Shown piece by piece: positions 17,588 through 26,481 of a stretch of DNA of 64,000 bases. Each line of letters begins with the position of its first letter. The first letter of the stretch is position 1. The translations under genes were made by a program, and so were the position numbers. The notes below the pieces were generated by a model that did not search any database, was not told where the DNA came from, and saw nothing but the letters and a program-made list of their open reading frames with translations. Origin of the DNA: Caenimonas soli (GTDB lineage: Bacteria; Pseudomonadota; Gammaproteobacteria; Burkholderiales; Burkholderiaceae_C); contig NZ_JABJVV010000003.1 in NCBI RefSeq assembly GCF_013155545.1, positions 124,001-188,000 on the forward strand. Reading direction: 5' to 3'.

Positions 17588-17716
17588 CCAGAGTCTTCCG
17601 CTGAAGGCGAACGCTCACAGGTCAGGGGTTCGGGCATGCCCGCCCCGCCGGTGCGGCAGCCCGGGCTTATTGCCTGTTGGTGTGCCGCGTGCCGCGCCGC
17701 TGGAGACGGTAGATAC

Positions 17717-17771
17717 GGGCGATGTGGGTTACCCCCTCGACGGGCCGGGTTCAACTCCCGGATCGCCACCA
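17717..17771 (+). ncRNA. tRNA-like element A: acceptor and T arms with encoded CCA
   Basis: GGCGAT (17718-17723) pairs perfectly with ATCGCC (17762-17767), followed by A and an encoded CCA (17769-17771). The T arm is canonical: CCGGG, loop TTCAACT, CCCGG (17745-17761). In place of the D and anticodon arms there are only about 21 bases, able to form a small GGG-TTA-CCC hairpin. The result is a roughly 54-nt tRNA-like domain that RNA-end-processing and CCA-recognising enzymes could accept but which cannot decode. It lies two bases before element B and 347 bases upstream of slipin. Confidence 0.6.
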
Positions 17772-17773
17772 TG

Positions 17774-17847
17774 GATTGGATAGCTCAGCCTGGTAGAGCA
17801 GTCTGCTCATCACAGACCTGTCGCGGGTTCGACTCCCGCTCCAAATC
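17774..17847 (+). tRNA. tRNA-like element B: full cloverleaf, CAU anticodon, defective acceptor
   Basis: All four arms are visible. D arm GCTC/GAGC encloses loop AGCCTGGTA. The anticodon stem GTCTG/CAGAC is perfect with loop CTCATCA, giving anticodon CAU (17808-17810). The variable loop has 5 bases, and the T arm GCGGG/CCCGC has the canonical loop TTCGACT. Oddities: the acceptor stem (GATTGGA with TCCAAAT) has a G-U first pair and an A-A mismatch at the second, the base after the anticodon is C rather than a purine, and the 3' end reads CGCA with no encoded CCA. A normal translating tRNA-Met is therefore unlikely. It may be a decoy, sensor or decayed tRNA in the slipin-rtcB leader. Confidence 0.55.
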
Positions 17848-18117
17848 GCAAACGGTCGAAAGACCCCGCCGGATGCAGGCGGTGAGTGGATCGAGTGCGG
17901 GGGCCGTCGCGTACGGTGCTCCGCGCAAGTGAAACCCGCCGCCTGTCAGCGGTGGCGGCTTCGCGTGCCGGGCCCGCCGGGTTCCGCGCCCAGGTCCAGC
18001 CAAGGCAGGCCCGGCTTGCCTTGGCGCGTCCTGTTGCCCGGTTCCATGCACCCGGCACCCGCCGCCACCCCTGTACGGCCCCTATTTATTCGAAGACACA
18101 ACAACAAGGAGAACATC
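17848..18117 (+). promoter_or_regulatory. Leader between the tRNA-like elements and slipin
   Basis: A 270-base stretch with no gene. It is G/C-rich with many short complementary runs (for example CCGCCGCC with GCGGTGGCGG around 17937-17959). It ends in an A-rich, relaxed segment (TTCGAAGACACAACAACAAGGAG) that presents the slipin ribosome-binding site. No clear sigma-70 or sigma-54 promoter was found in it, so transcription from upstream through the tRNA-like elements is plausible. Confidence 0.4.
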
Positions 18118-19254
18118 ATGAAATTCAAGCGTGTCACTGTCAAAAAGAACGAGCGCGGCATCCTGCTGCGCAACGGCGACTTCGAGCGCGTGCTGCGGCC
18201 TGGCCGCTACATGCTCGTCGCGCTGGTCGACCAGCTGCGCGTGGAAACCTTCGCGCTGGAGCAAGCCGCTTTCACCCACGGCCTGGCCGACTACCTGATG
18301 GCCAGCGAGCCCGCGGTGGTTGCGGCCGAGTTCGTGCGGGTGGAGCTGGGCGAAACCCAGGTCGGCCTGCGCAGCGAGAACGGCGTGCTGGTTGAGGTGC
18401 TGGCGCCCGCAACGCGGCGCCTGTACTGGAAGGGCCTCGTCGACGTGCAGGTCGAGGTGATCGACATCGCCGCCACGGCCGAAGTGCCCGCGGAGACCAC
18501 TGCGCGCCTGACGCAGACCCAGCTGCGCCAGCGCTGCGTTACCGGGCTGGCCGGCGTGCTGCAGGTGCAAGTGCCCGAGCACTCGGCGGGTGTACTGACC
18601 ATCGACGGCAAGGTCGAGCGGCTGCTGGTGGCCGGCTCGTATGCGTTCTGGAAGTTCAACCGCAACGTCGCGGTGGAACTGGTGGACCTGCGGCTGCAGG
18701 CGCTGGAAGTGACGGGCCAGGAGATCCTGACCCGCGACAAGGTCAGCCTGCGGCTGAACCTGTCGGCGACCTGGCGCTACACCGATGTGCTCAAGGCCTT
18801 CACCCAGCTGCAAAAGCCCGCGGAGCACCTGTATCGCGAGCTGCAGTTCGGGCTGCGCGCCGCCGTGGGAACCCGCACGCTCGATGAGCTGCTGGAGAAC
18901 AAGACGGTGATCGACGAGGTCGTGACCGGCTACGTTCGCGGCCGCCTGTCGGCCTGGGGGCTGGAGCTCGACGGCGTGGGCGTGAAGGACATCGTCCTGC
19001 CCGGCGAGATGAAGACCATCCTCGCCCAGGTCGTGGAGGCCGGGAAATCGGCCGAAGCCAACGTGATCCGCCGCCGCGAGGAAACCGCCGCCACGCGCTC
19101 CCTGCTCAACACGGCCAAGGTGATGGAGGACAACCCCGTCGCCCTGCGCCTGAAGGAGCTGGAGACGCTGGAGCGGGTGGCCGAGCGCATCGACAAGATC
19201 TCCGTGTTCGGAGGTCTGGACTCCGTGCTCAACGGGCTGGTGAAGCTCCGATAA
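18118..19254 (+). CDS. Slipin (SPFH/stomatin-family) protein
   Basis: A 378-residue SPFH protein. The N-terminal third is a divergent pre-SPFH region (VKKNERGILLRNGDFERVLRPGRY), the SPFH core lies around residues 170-300 (LEVTGQEILTRDKVSLRLNLSATWRY, then QFGLRAAVGTRTLDELLENKTVID), and a charged coiled-coil-like helix follows (VVEAGKSAEANVIRRREETAATRSLL). There is no strong membrane helix. AAGGAG precedes the ATG. Slipins are found beside RtcB in many bacteria, and here rtcB starts 99 bases downstream, so a membrane-scaffolded RNA-repair role is a fair inference. Two tRNA-like elements lie in the upstream leader. Confidence 0.9.
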   Translation: MKFKRVTVKKNERGILLRNGDFERVLRPGRYMLVALVDQLRVETFALEQAAFTHGLADYLMASEPAVVAAEFVRVELGETQVGLRSENGVLVEVLAPATRRLYWKGLVDVQVEVIDIAATAEVPAETTARLTQTQLRQRCVTGLAGVLQVQVPEHSAGVLTIDGKVERLLVAGSYAFWKFNRNVAVELVDLRLQALEVTGQEILTRDKVSLRLNLSATWRYTDVLKAFTQLQKPAEHLYRELQFGLRAAVGTRTLDELLENKTVIDEVVTGYVRGRLSAWGLELDGVGVKDIVLPGEMKTILAQVVEAGKSAEANVIRRREETAATRSLLNTAKVMEDNPVALRLKELETLERVAERIDKISVFGGLDSVLNGLVKLR

Positions 19255-19310
19255 GTGGCTCACAGCAGGCCGTTCGGCACACAATGAAAGCACCGTGTGG
19301 TGCGAGTTGG

Positions 19311-19336
19311 GGAGGAGGTGCATCGGCACCTCCTCC
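19311..19336 (+). promoter_or_regulatory. Perfect 11-bp hairpin between slipin and rtcB
   Basis: GGAGGAGGTGC (19311-19321), loop ATCG, GCACCTCCTCC (19326-19336). It ends five bases before the rtcB ribosome-binding site (AAAGGA at 19342). The left arm is itself a strong anti-16S-like sequence hidden in the stem. There is no U-run, so it is not a terminator. It could protect a processed rtcB mRNA end or tune translation. Confidence 0.7.
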
Positions 19337-19353
19337 TTGCGAAAGGAAACATC

Positions 19354-20571
19354 GTGGAAACCAATTACATCGAGGAAGAAGTGCCGGGCGGCGTGCCGGT
19401 GAAGATGTGGACCCGCGGCGTGCCGATGGAAGACGAAGCCAGGCGCCAGCTGGCCAACGCCGCGCGCCTGCCCATCGTCTTCAAGCATGTCGCGGCCATG
19501 CCGGACGTGCACTTCGGCATCGGCTGCACCGTTGGCTCGGTCATCCCCACCTTCAAGGCCATCATCCCGGCCGCGGTCGGTGTCGACATCGGCTGCGGGA
19601 TGATCGCCTGCAAGACCACGCTGACGGCGCAAGACCTGCCGGACAACCTGGCGCCGCTGCGCTCGGCCATCGAGCGCGCGGTGCCGCACGGCCGCGCCCC
19701 GGGCGCGCGCGATCCCGGCGCCTGGAACAAGGTGCCTGGCGCCGTGGACACGGCCTGGGCGCAGCTCGAACCGGATTTCACCGAGCTGTGCCGCGACTAC
19801 CCCAAGCTGGCCAAGACGAACAACCGCGCCCACCTGGGCACGCTGGGAACCGGCAACCACTTCATCGAGGTCTGCCTGGACGAGCAAAACTTCGTCTGGT
19901 TCATGCTGCACTCCGGCTCGCGCGGGGTGGGTAACGCGATCGGCACGATGTTCATCGAACTGGCCAAGCAGGATGCGATCCGCAACAACGCCAACCTGCC
20001 GGATCGCGACCTGGCTTACTTCGAGGAAAGCTCTCGCTACTTCGGCGACTACGTGCGCGCCGTCGGCTGGGCGCAGAAGTTCGCGCAACTCAACCGTGAG
20101 GTGATGCTGCGCCGCGTGATCGAGGCTGCGAAGACGGTGATCCGCAAGAACTTCCAGAGCCACATCGAGGCGGTGAACTGCCACCACAACTATGTGCAGA
20201 AGGAGCGCCACTTCGGCCAGGAGGTGTACGTCACGCGCAAGGGCGCGGTGAGCGCCAAGAAGGGCGAGCTGGGCATCATCCCCGGCAGCATGGGCGCGCG
20301 CAGCTACATCGTGCGCGGCAAGGGCAACCCGGAAAGCTTCGAGTCGTGCTCGCACGGCGCGGGGCGAGCCATGAGCCGCGGCGAAGCCAAGCGCCGCTTC
20401 ACGCTGGCCGACCACCGCGCGGCCACTGAGGGCGTGGAGTGCCGCAAGGACAAGGACGTGATCGACGAAACGCCGGCCGCGTACAAGGACATCGACGCCG
20501 TGATGGCGGCGCAGAGCGACCTGGTGGAGGTGGCGCACACCCTCAAACAGGTGGTATGCGTGAAGGGCTGA
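19354..20571 (+). CDS. rtcB: RNA-splicing ligase RtcB
   Basis: A 405-residue RtcB. It joins 2',3'-cyclic phosphate or 3'-phosphate ends to 5'-OH RNA ends using GTP and manganese, healing breaks made by ribotoxins. The N-terminal EVPGGVPVKMWTRGVP, the metal-site HVAAMPDVHFGIG and VGVDIGCGMIACKT (conserved Cys), GTGNHFIEV, HSGSRGVGN, and the guanylylated histidine in SCSHGAGRAMSRGEAK are all present, so the enzyme should be active. The GTG at 19354 is supported by AAAGGA upstream and by the family N-terminus. It follows slipin on the same strand with a hairpin in the gap. No rtcA or rtcR is in the window. Confidence 0.95.
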   Translation: METNYIEEEVPGGVPVKMWTRGVPMEDEARRQLANAARLPIVFKHVAAMPDVHFGIGCTVGSVIPTFKAIIPAAVGVDIGCGMIACKTTLTAQDLPDNLAPLRSAIERAVPHGRAPGARDPGAWNKVPGAVDTAWAQLEPDFTELCRDYPKLAKTNNRAHLGTLGTGNHFIEVCLDEQNFVWFMLHSGSRGVGNAIGTMFIELAKQDAIRNNANLPDRDLAYFEESSRYFGDYVRAVGWAQKFAQLNREVMLRRVIEAAKTVIRKNFQSHIEAVNCHHNYVQKERHFGQEVYVTRKGAVSAKKGELGIIPGSMGARSYIVRGKGNPESFESCSHGAGRAMSRGEAKRRFTLADHRAATEGVECRKDKDVIDETPAAYKDIDAVMAAQSDLVEVAHTLKQVVCVKG

Positions 20572-20694
20572 TGCCTGCGCGCTACGCAGAATCCCGTACT
20601 AGGGTTTCCCCCGGCCTCGGGTCTACAATCGCAGGCCCCGAAGAACCGACGCGGCCGCTGTCAAGGTTTAAGCTGCGCCCAGGAGACTACAAAC

Positions 20695-23007
<2,313 letters not shown>

Positions 23008-23068
23008 AGGCCATTTTAGGGAGCTGGCACTAACTTCGGCGCCCGGCTCGCGGCCGGGAAAGGCCCTT

Positions 23069-23105
23069 GCGGCTGCCCAAATTTTGGGCAGCCGCTTGCG
23101 TTTTA
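23069..23105 (+). terminator. Hairpin terminator after maeB
   Basis: GCGGCTGCCC and GGGCAGCCGC (23069-23095) form a 10-bp stem with AAATTTT in the loop, followed by TTGCGTTTT, a weak U-rich tail. Confidence 0.7.
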
Positions 23106-23171
23106 GGGGCGGATACGTCACACTACCGCCTGGAATTTTTGCGGGTTTACCCCAGGTCCTGAGGTCCGTTT

Positions 23172-23582
23172 ATGGCGCGCATTGCGACTGTCAAGTTTGC
23201 GCTAACTAGCATTCTGTTGGCAGTTGCGATCACCGGCCCCCTGGCGCAAGCCAGGTCACTGGCGGACCGCCCCACCGAAGGCAGATCAGCCGTCATCGCC
23301 ATCATCGGCGTTGCTGAGCTGCCCAGGCAAGGCCGAGAAACCTATGAACTGATCCGCCAGGGCGGACCGTTCCCGTATGACAAGGATGGCGCGGTGTTCG
23401 GCAACCGGGAGCGATTGCTCCCGCCCGAGAGGCGTGGTTTTTACCGCGAGTACACCGTGGCCACCCCAGGATCGCGCGACCGGGGCGCCCGGCGAATCGT
23501 GTGTGGAGGTCCCCAAAGGGCGCCGCACGCTTGTTTTTACACCGCTGACCACTACGCCAGCTTTCGAAAGATCGTGGAGTGA
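23172..23582 (+). CDS. Secreted barnase-type ribonuclease
   Basis: A 136-residue guanyl-preferring RNase of the barnase/T1 (N1) family. A signal peptide is clear (VKFALTSILLAVAITGPLAQA). The catalytic triad of the family is visible: Glu in GFYREYTV, Arg in ARRIVCGG, His in TADHYASF. The FPYDKDGAVFGNRE segment is the usual substrate-binding loop. Two cysteines (CGG and HACFY) may form a disulphide after export. The barstar-like inhibitor gene follows 7 bases downstream. It could serve in extracellular RNA scavenging or competition. Confidence 0.9.
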   Translation: MARIATVKFALTSILLAVAITGPLAQARSLADRPTEGRSAVIAIIGVAELPRQGRETYELIRQGGPFPYDKDGAVFGNRERLLPPERRGFYREYTVATPGSRDRGARRIVCGGPQRAPHACFYTADHYASFRKIVE

Positions 23583-23589
23583 ACACCCA

Positions 23590-24060
23590 ATGAAGCGGGA
23601 CGAATTTGTGACTATGGAAAGAGACGCGGAGATGGACATGCCACTTCGTCGAGAAACAACCGAAAACGCGCTCAAGGGCGTGCGGACCAACATCGTGCAG
23701 TCGATCCGGGCCTTCCGGGTCCAGGACCTGCAGGATGCCGCGCGCTCGCTGGGCCAACACTTCCTGTATGCCAACCTGGCCAATGCCCAGAGCAAGCAGG
23801 ACGTGCTGGACCTGATCGCGCAGCAGTTCATCCTGCCTGCCCATTTCGGTAAGAACTTCGACGCCCTATACGACTGCATGACGGACCCGGTGCATAAATC
23901 GGGCCCGCAGCCCGGCTTCATCGTGGTGCTCGAGCAGATCCCTGCCAACGCCAAGTTCGACAAGGAAGCGCGCGAACAGCTACTGGACATCTTCCGCGAC
24001 ACCGCGGATTACTGGGCAGAGCGAAAAATACCGTTCAGGTGTTTCTATTCTTTTCTGTAG
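23590..24060 (+). CDS. Barstar-family ribonuclease inhibitor
   Basis: A 156-residue protein with the barstar domain in its C-terminal two-thirds: LGQHFLYANLANAQSKQDVLDLIAQ (split here as the first helix), then FGKNFDALYDCMTD, the inhibitory helix-loop with the key acidic residue, and a final strand RCFYSFL. It is cytoplasmic and would protect the producer from its own RNase before export. The N-terminal 45 residues are an extension relative to minimal barstars; ATG 23614 is an alternative start. It follows the RNase gene by 7 bases, a classic pair. Confidence 0.88.
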   Translation: MKRDEFVTMERDAEMDMPLRRETTENALKGVRTNIVQSIRAFRVQDLQDAARSLGQHFLYANLANAQSKQDVLDLIAQQFILPAHFGKNFDALYDCMTDPVHKSGPQPGFIVVLEQIPANAKFDKEAREQLLDIFRDTADYWAERKIPFRCFYSFL

Positions 24061-24093
24061 CCCGTTCTGCACACACCAGCCAAGCAGAACGGG
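24061..24093 (+). other. Perfect 10-bp hairpin after the barstar gene
   Basis: CCCGTTCTGC (24061-24070) pairs with GCAGAACGGG (24084-24093) directly after the stop codon. There is no U-run, so it may be an mRNA 3'-end stabiliser rather than an intrinsic terminator. Between it and 24250 I see no convincing gene; a 29-codon reading frame at 24159 is unsupported. Confidence 0.55.
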
Positions 24094-24253
24094 CGAACGA
24101 GGCTCAGGGCACCGACGCAGTTCCACACGTCGCGGCCACCACTGAAACCGGCGAGAAGATGCCCACCGACAAGTTGGTGGACGTATCGCCCCTGGCGCTG
24201 CGCATGAGCAGCCCGTTTAACGCCGGGTACTGGCTCGCCGCCGCCTGACGTGG

Positions 24254-24274
24254 ATTGCGGATCAGGTCCGCAAT
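24254..24274. repeat. REP-like palindrome, third copy
   Basis: ATTGCGGA-TCAGG-TCCGCAAT, same design and flanks (GTGG before, GACA after) as the pair at 17451-17514, with stem positions changed on both sides so pairing is kept. Confidence 0.7.
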
Positions 24275-24283
24275 GACATGAAG

Positions 24284-24311
24284 AAAGCCCGTCCTTGCGA
24301 CGGGCTTTTTT
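24284..24311. terminator. Intrinsic terminator shared by barstar and rsmA
   Basis: AAAGCCCGTC (24284-24293), loop CTTGC, GACGGGCTTT (24299-24308) followed by TTT on the plus strand. The A-run on the left arm gives a U-run on the other strand, so it may work in both directions, between the converging barstar and rsmA genes. Confidence 0.88.
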
Positions 24312-25074
24312 ATTGCCGGATCGCCGCGGCCAGGGCCAGATACTCGGCCACCGGCACTTCCTCGGCGCGGCGCTGCAGATCGCACTCGCCGCTGAAATTT
24401 CTTTGCTCCAGCCATTTGCCCAGCGTGTGCCGCAGGATCTTGCGGCGCTGGCTGAAAGCGACCTGCACCAGCTCCGACAAGAGCTTCTCATCCACGGGCG
24501 CCGGCTCGGCTCGGGGCACCATGCGCACCACGGCACTGTCGACGCGCGGCGGCGGATCGAAGGATTCGGGCGGCACGAACAGCACGTCCTCCATCTCGTA
24601 ACGCCATTGCAGCATCACCGACAGGCGGCCGTAGTCGCTGGTCGCCGGCCGCGCCACCATGCGGTCTATCACTTCCTTTTGCAGCATGAAGTGCTGGTCT
24701 TCGATGCTGTCCACGAAACCCAGCAGGTGGAACAGGATGGGCGTGGAGATGTTGTAGGGCAGGTTGCCGACGACTCGTGTCTTCAATGCCCCCAGCGACT
24801 GCGCCAGCTGCGCAAAGTCCACCTTGAGCACGTCGGCCTCGGTCACCACCAGCTGGGCATGGCCACGCAAGCGGGCCGCCAGGTCGCGGTCCAGTTCGAC
24901 GACCGCCAGCCGGCCCAGGCGCTCGACCAGGGGCTGCGTCATGGCGCCCAGGCCCGGCCCGATTTCGACCATCGCCTGGCCGGGCTTCGGATCGATGGCG
25001 CGCACGATGGCGTCGATGATGCCCTGGTCGGCCAGAAAATGCTGGCCGAATCGCTTGCGCGGGATGTGCTTCAA
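24310..25074 (-). CDS. rsmA: 16S rRNA (A1518/A1519-N6)-dimethyltransferase
   Basis: A 254-residue KsgA/RsmA enzyme that dimethylates two adjacent adenines in helix 45 of 16S rRNA late in 30S assembly. RKRFGQHFL at the N-terminus, the AdoMet motif [11 protein letters not shown], the acidic VVELDRD and the catalytic NLPYNIS are all present. Last gene of the lptD-surA-rsmA cluster, 17 bases after surA. The stop codon overlaps the U-run of the terminator. Confidence 0.96.
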   Translation of the reverse strand: MKHIPRKRFGQHFLADQGIIDAIVRAIDPKPGQAMVEIGPGLGAMTQPLVERLGRLAVVELDRDLAARLRGHAQLVVTEADVLKVDFAQLAQSLGALKTRVVGNLPYNISTPILFHLLGFVDSIEDQHFMLQKEVIDRMVARPATSDYGRLSVMLQWRYEMEDVLFVPPESFDPPPRVDSAVVRMVPRAEPAPVDEKLLSELVQVAFSQRRKILRHTLGKWLEQRNFSGECDLQRRAEEVPVAEYLALAAAIRQ

Positions 25075-25091
25075 GCGGGGGCCATATTCAT

Positions 25092-26465
25092 TTATTGCGG
25101 AGGCTCGCGAAACTCAACGTAGGCACGGCCGCGCACGTCCTGCGCCCACTGCGCGTAGGCTTCGTCGAGCTTCTTGTCGCGCACCAGGTTGCGGGCGATC
25201 TCGCGTTGCTCGCGCTCGCTCAGCTTGGACTGGCGACGCTCCAGCAACTGGATCAGGTGCACGCCGAAACGCGAGATGACGGGGTCGGCAATCTGCCCGG
25301 GCGCCAGGCTGTTGACCGCGTCCTCGAACTCCGGCACGAACATCCCGGGATTGGACCAGCCGAGGTCGCCGCCGCTGCGCGCGCTGGCATCCTGCGAGAA
25401 CTCACGCGCCAGCTGCGCGAAGTCGGCTTGGTTGGCCTGGACCCGCTTCTTGAACTCCGCCAGCCGCTGGACCGCCGCCGTCTCGCTCAACTGCGGGCCG
25501 GGGCGCAGCAGGATGTGGCGCGCATGGTTCTGCACCACGGTGCCGGGTATGCCGCCCTTGCGTTTTTCGATCACCTTGATCACGTGGAAGCCGGCGCCCG
25601 AGCGCACGATCTCGCTGACCCCGCCCTCGGCCAGGTTCTGGATCGCCTGCACGAACAGCGGCGGATAGCGGTCTGCCGTGCGCAGGCCCACCTGCCCGCC
25701 GCTGGCGCCAGCGCCTGGCGAATCCGAGGCCTCCCGGGCGAGATTGGCGAAGTCCTCGCCGGCGCGGGCGCGTTCCTGCACGCGCTGGGCTTTGGCCCGC
25801 AGGCTCGCGATCTGCGCCTCGTTGGCGTTTTCGGGAACGGCCACCAGGATATGGGCCAGGTTGATTTCCTGCGATGCCGGATCGGTGCTCGCCTGCTGCT
25901 GTTCGCGCAGGAACTGGTCCACGTCCAGGTCGGTGATCTTCACCCGCGATTCGAGTTCGCGTTCACGCAGGCGCGTGAGCACCAGCTGGTTGCGCAACTC
26001 CTCGCGAAACTGCGGCAGCGTCAGGCCGTCGGCGGTGAGGCGGCGGCGCAACTCGGCGACCTCGACCTGGTTCTGCTTGGCCAGGTTCTGCTCGGCCTGG
26101 TCCACCAGGGCCTCGTCGACCTTGATCCCGGCCTCGCGCGCGTGCTGCAGCTGGGCCTTCTCAGCGATCAGCCGTTCCAGCACCTGGCGGGCGAATTCGG
26201 CTCGCGGCGGCACGGCTTGGCCCTGCTGCGCGAACTGGCGCTCGAACCGGGTCATCCGGCTGCGCACCTCGTTGTTGGTGATGGGCTCCGAATTGACCAC
26301 GGCGACGATGTAATCGGCCGAGCGAGGGCTGCCGTCCGGGCGTGCGGCCGGGCGCCCCCCCGGCTGCGGCGGAGCGACCCGCAGGCCTTGCGCGGCGGCG
26401 GGTAGGTGCAGGGCCAGGGCTTGCGCCGCACAGGCCAGCCACAGGACAGAGGCGCGTTGGTTCAT
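25092..26465 (-). CDS. surA: Periplasmic chaperone and peptidyl-prolyl isomerase SurA
   Basis: A 457-residue periplasmic chaperone for outer-membrane proteins. The signal peptide is visible ([21 protein letters not shown]), followed by the SurA N domain ([19 protein letters not shown]) and two parvulin domains ([18 protein letters not shown] and [16 protein letters not shown]). The C-terminal helix rejoins the core. ATG 26465 gives a normal signal peptide; an in-frame GTG at 26474 is an alternative. It lies 16 bases after lptD, whose product SurA helps to fold. Confidence 0.95.
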   Translation of the reverse strand: MNQRASVLWLACAAQALALHLPAAAQGLRVAPPQPGGRPAARPDGSPRSADYIVAVVNSEPITNNEVRSRMTRFERQFAQQGQAVPPRAEFARQVLERLIAEKAQLQHAREAGIKVDEALVDQAEQNLAKQNQVEVAELRRRLTADGLTLPQFREELRNQLVLTRLRERELESRVKITDLDVDQFLREQQQASTDPASQEINLAHILVAVPENANEAQIASLRAKAQRVQERARAGEDFANLAREASDSPGAGASGGQVGLRTADRYPPLFVQAIQNLAEGGVSEIVRSGAGFHVIKVIEKRKGGIPGTVVQNHARHILLRPGPQLSETAAVQRLAEFKKRVQANQADFAQLAREFSQDASARSGGDLGWSNPGMFVPEFEDAVNSLAPGQIADPVISRFGVHLIQLLERRQSKLSEREQREIARNLVRDKKLDEAYAQWAQDVRGRAYVEFREPPQ

Positions 26466-26481
26466 GGTGATCACTGATGTG

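Noticed and set aside
17717..17847. Element B as an ordinary tRNA-Met gene
   Set aside because: Acceptor has a mismatch, no encoded CCA, and C follows the anticodon; other CAU tRNAs would be expected to do the decoding.
23590..23640. Frameshift at the barstar start because of several closely spaced ATGs
   Set aside because: All starts are in the same frame and the domain is intact; only the exact N-terminus is uncertain.
24159..24248. 29-codon frame MPTDKLVDV... before the rsmA terminator
   Set aside because: Poor ribosome-binding site, no known family and no supporting promoter; kept only as a remark under the barstar hairpin.
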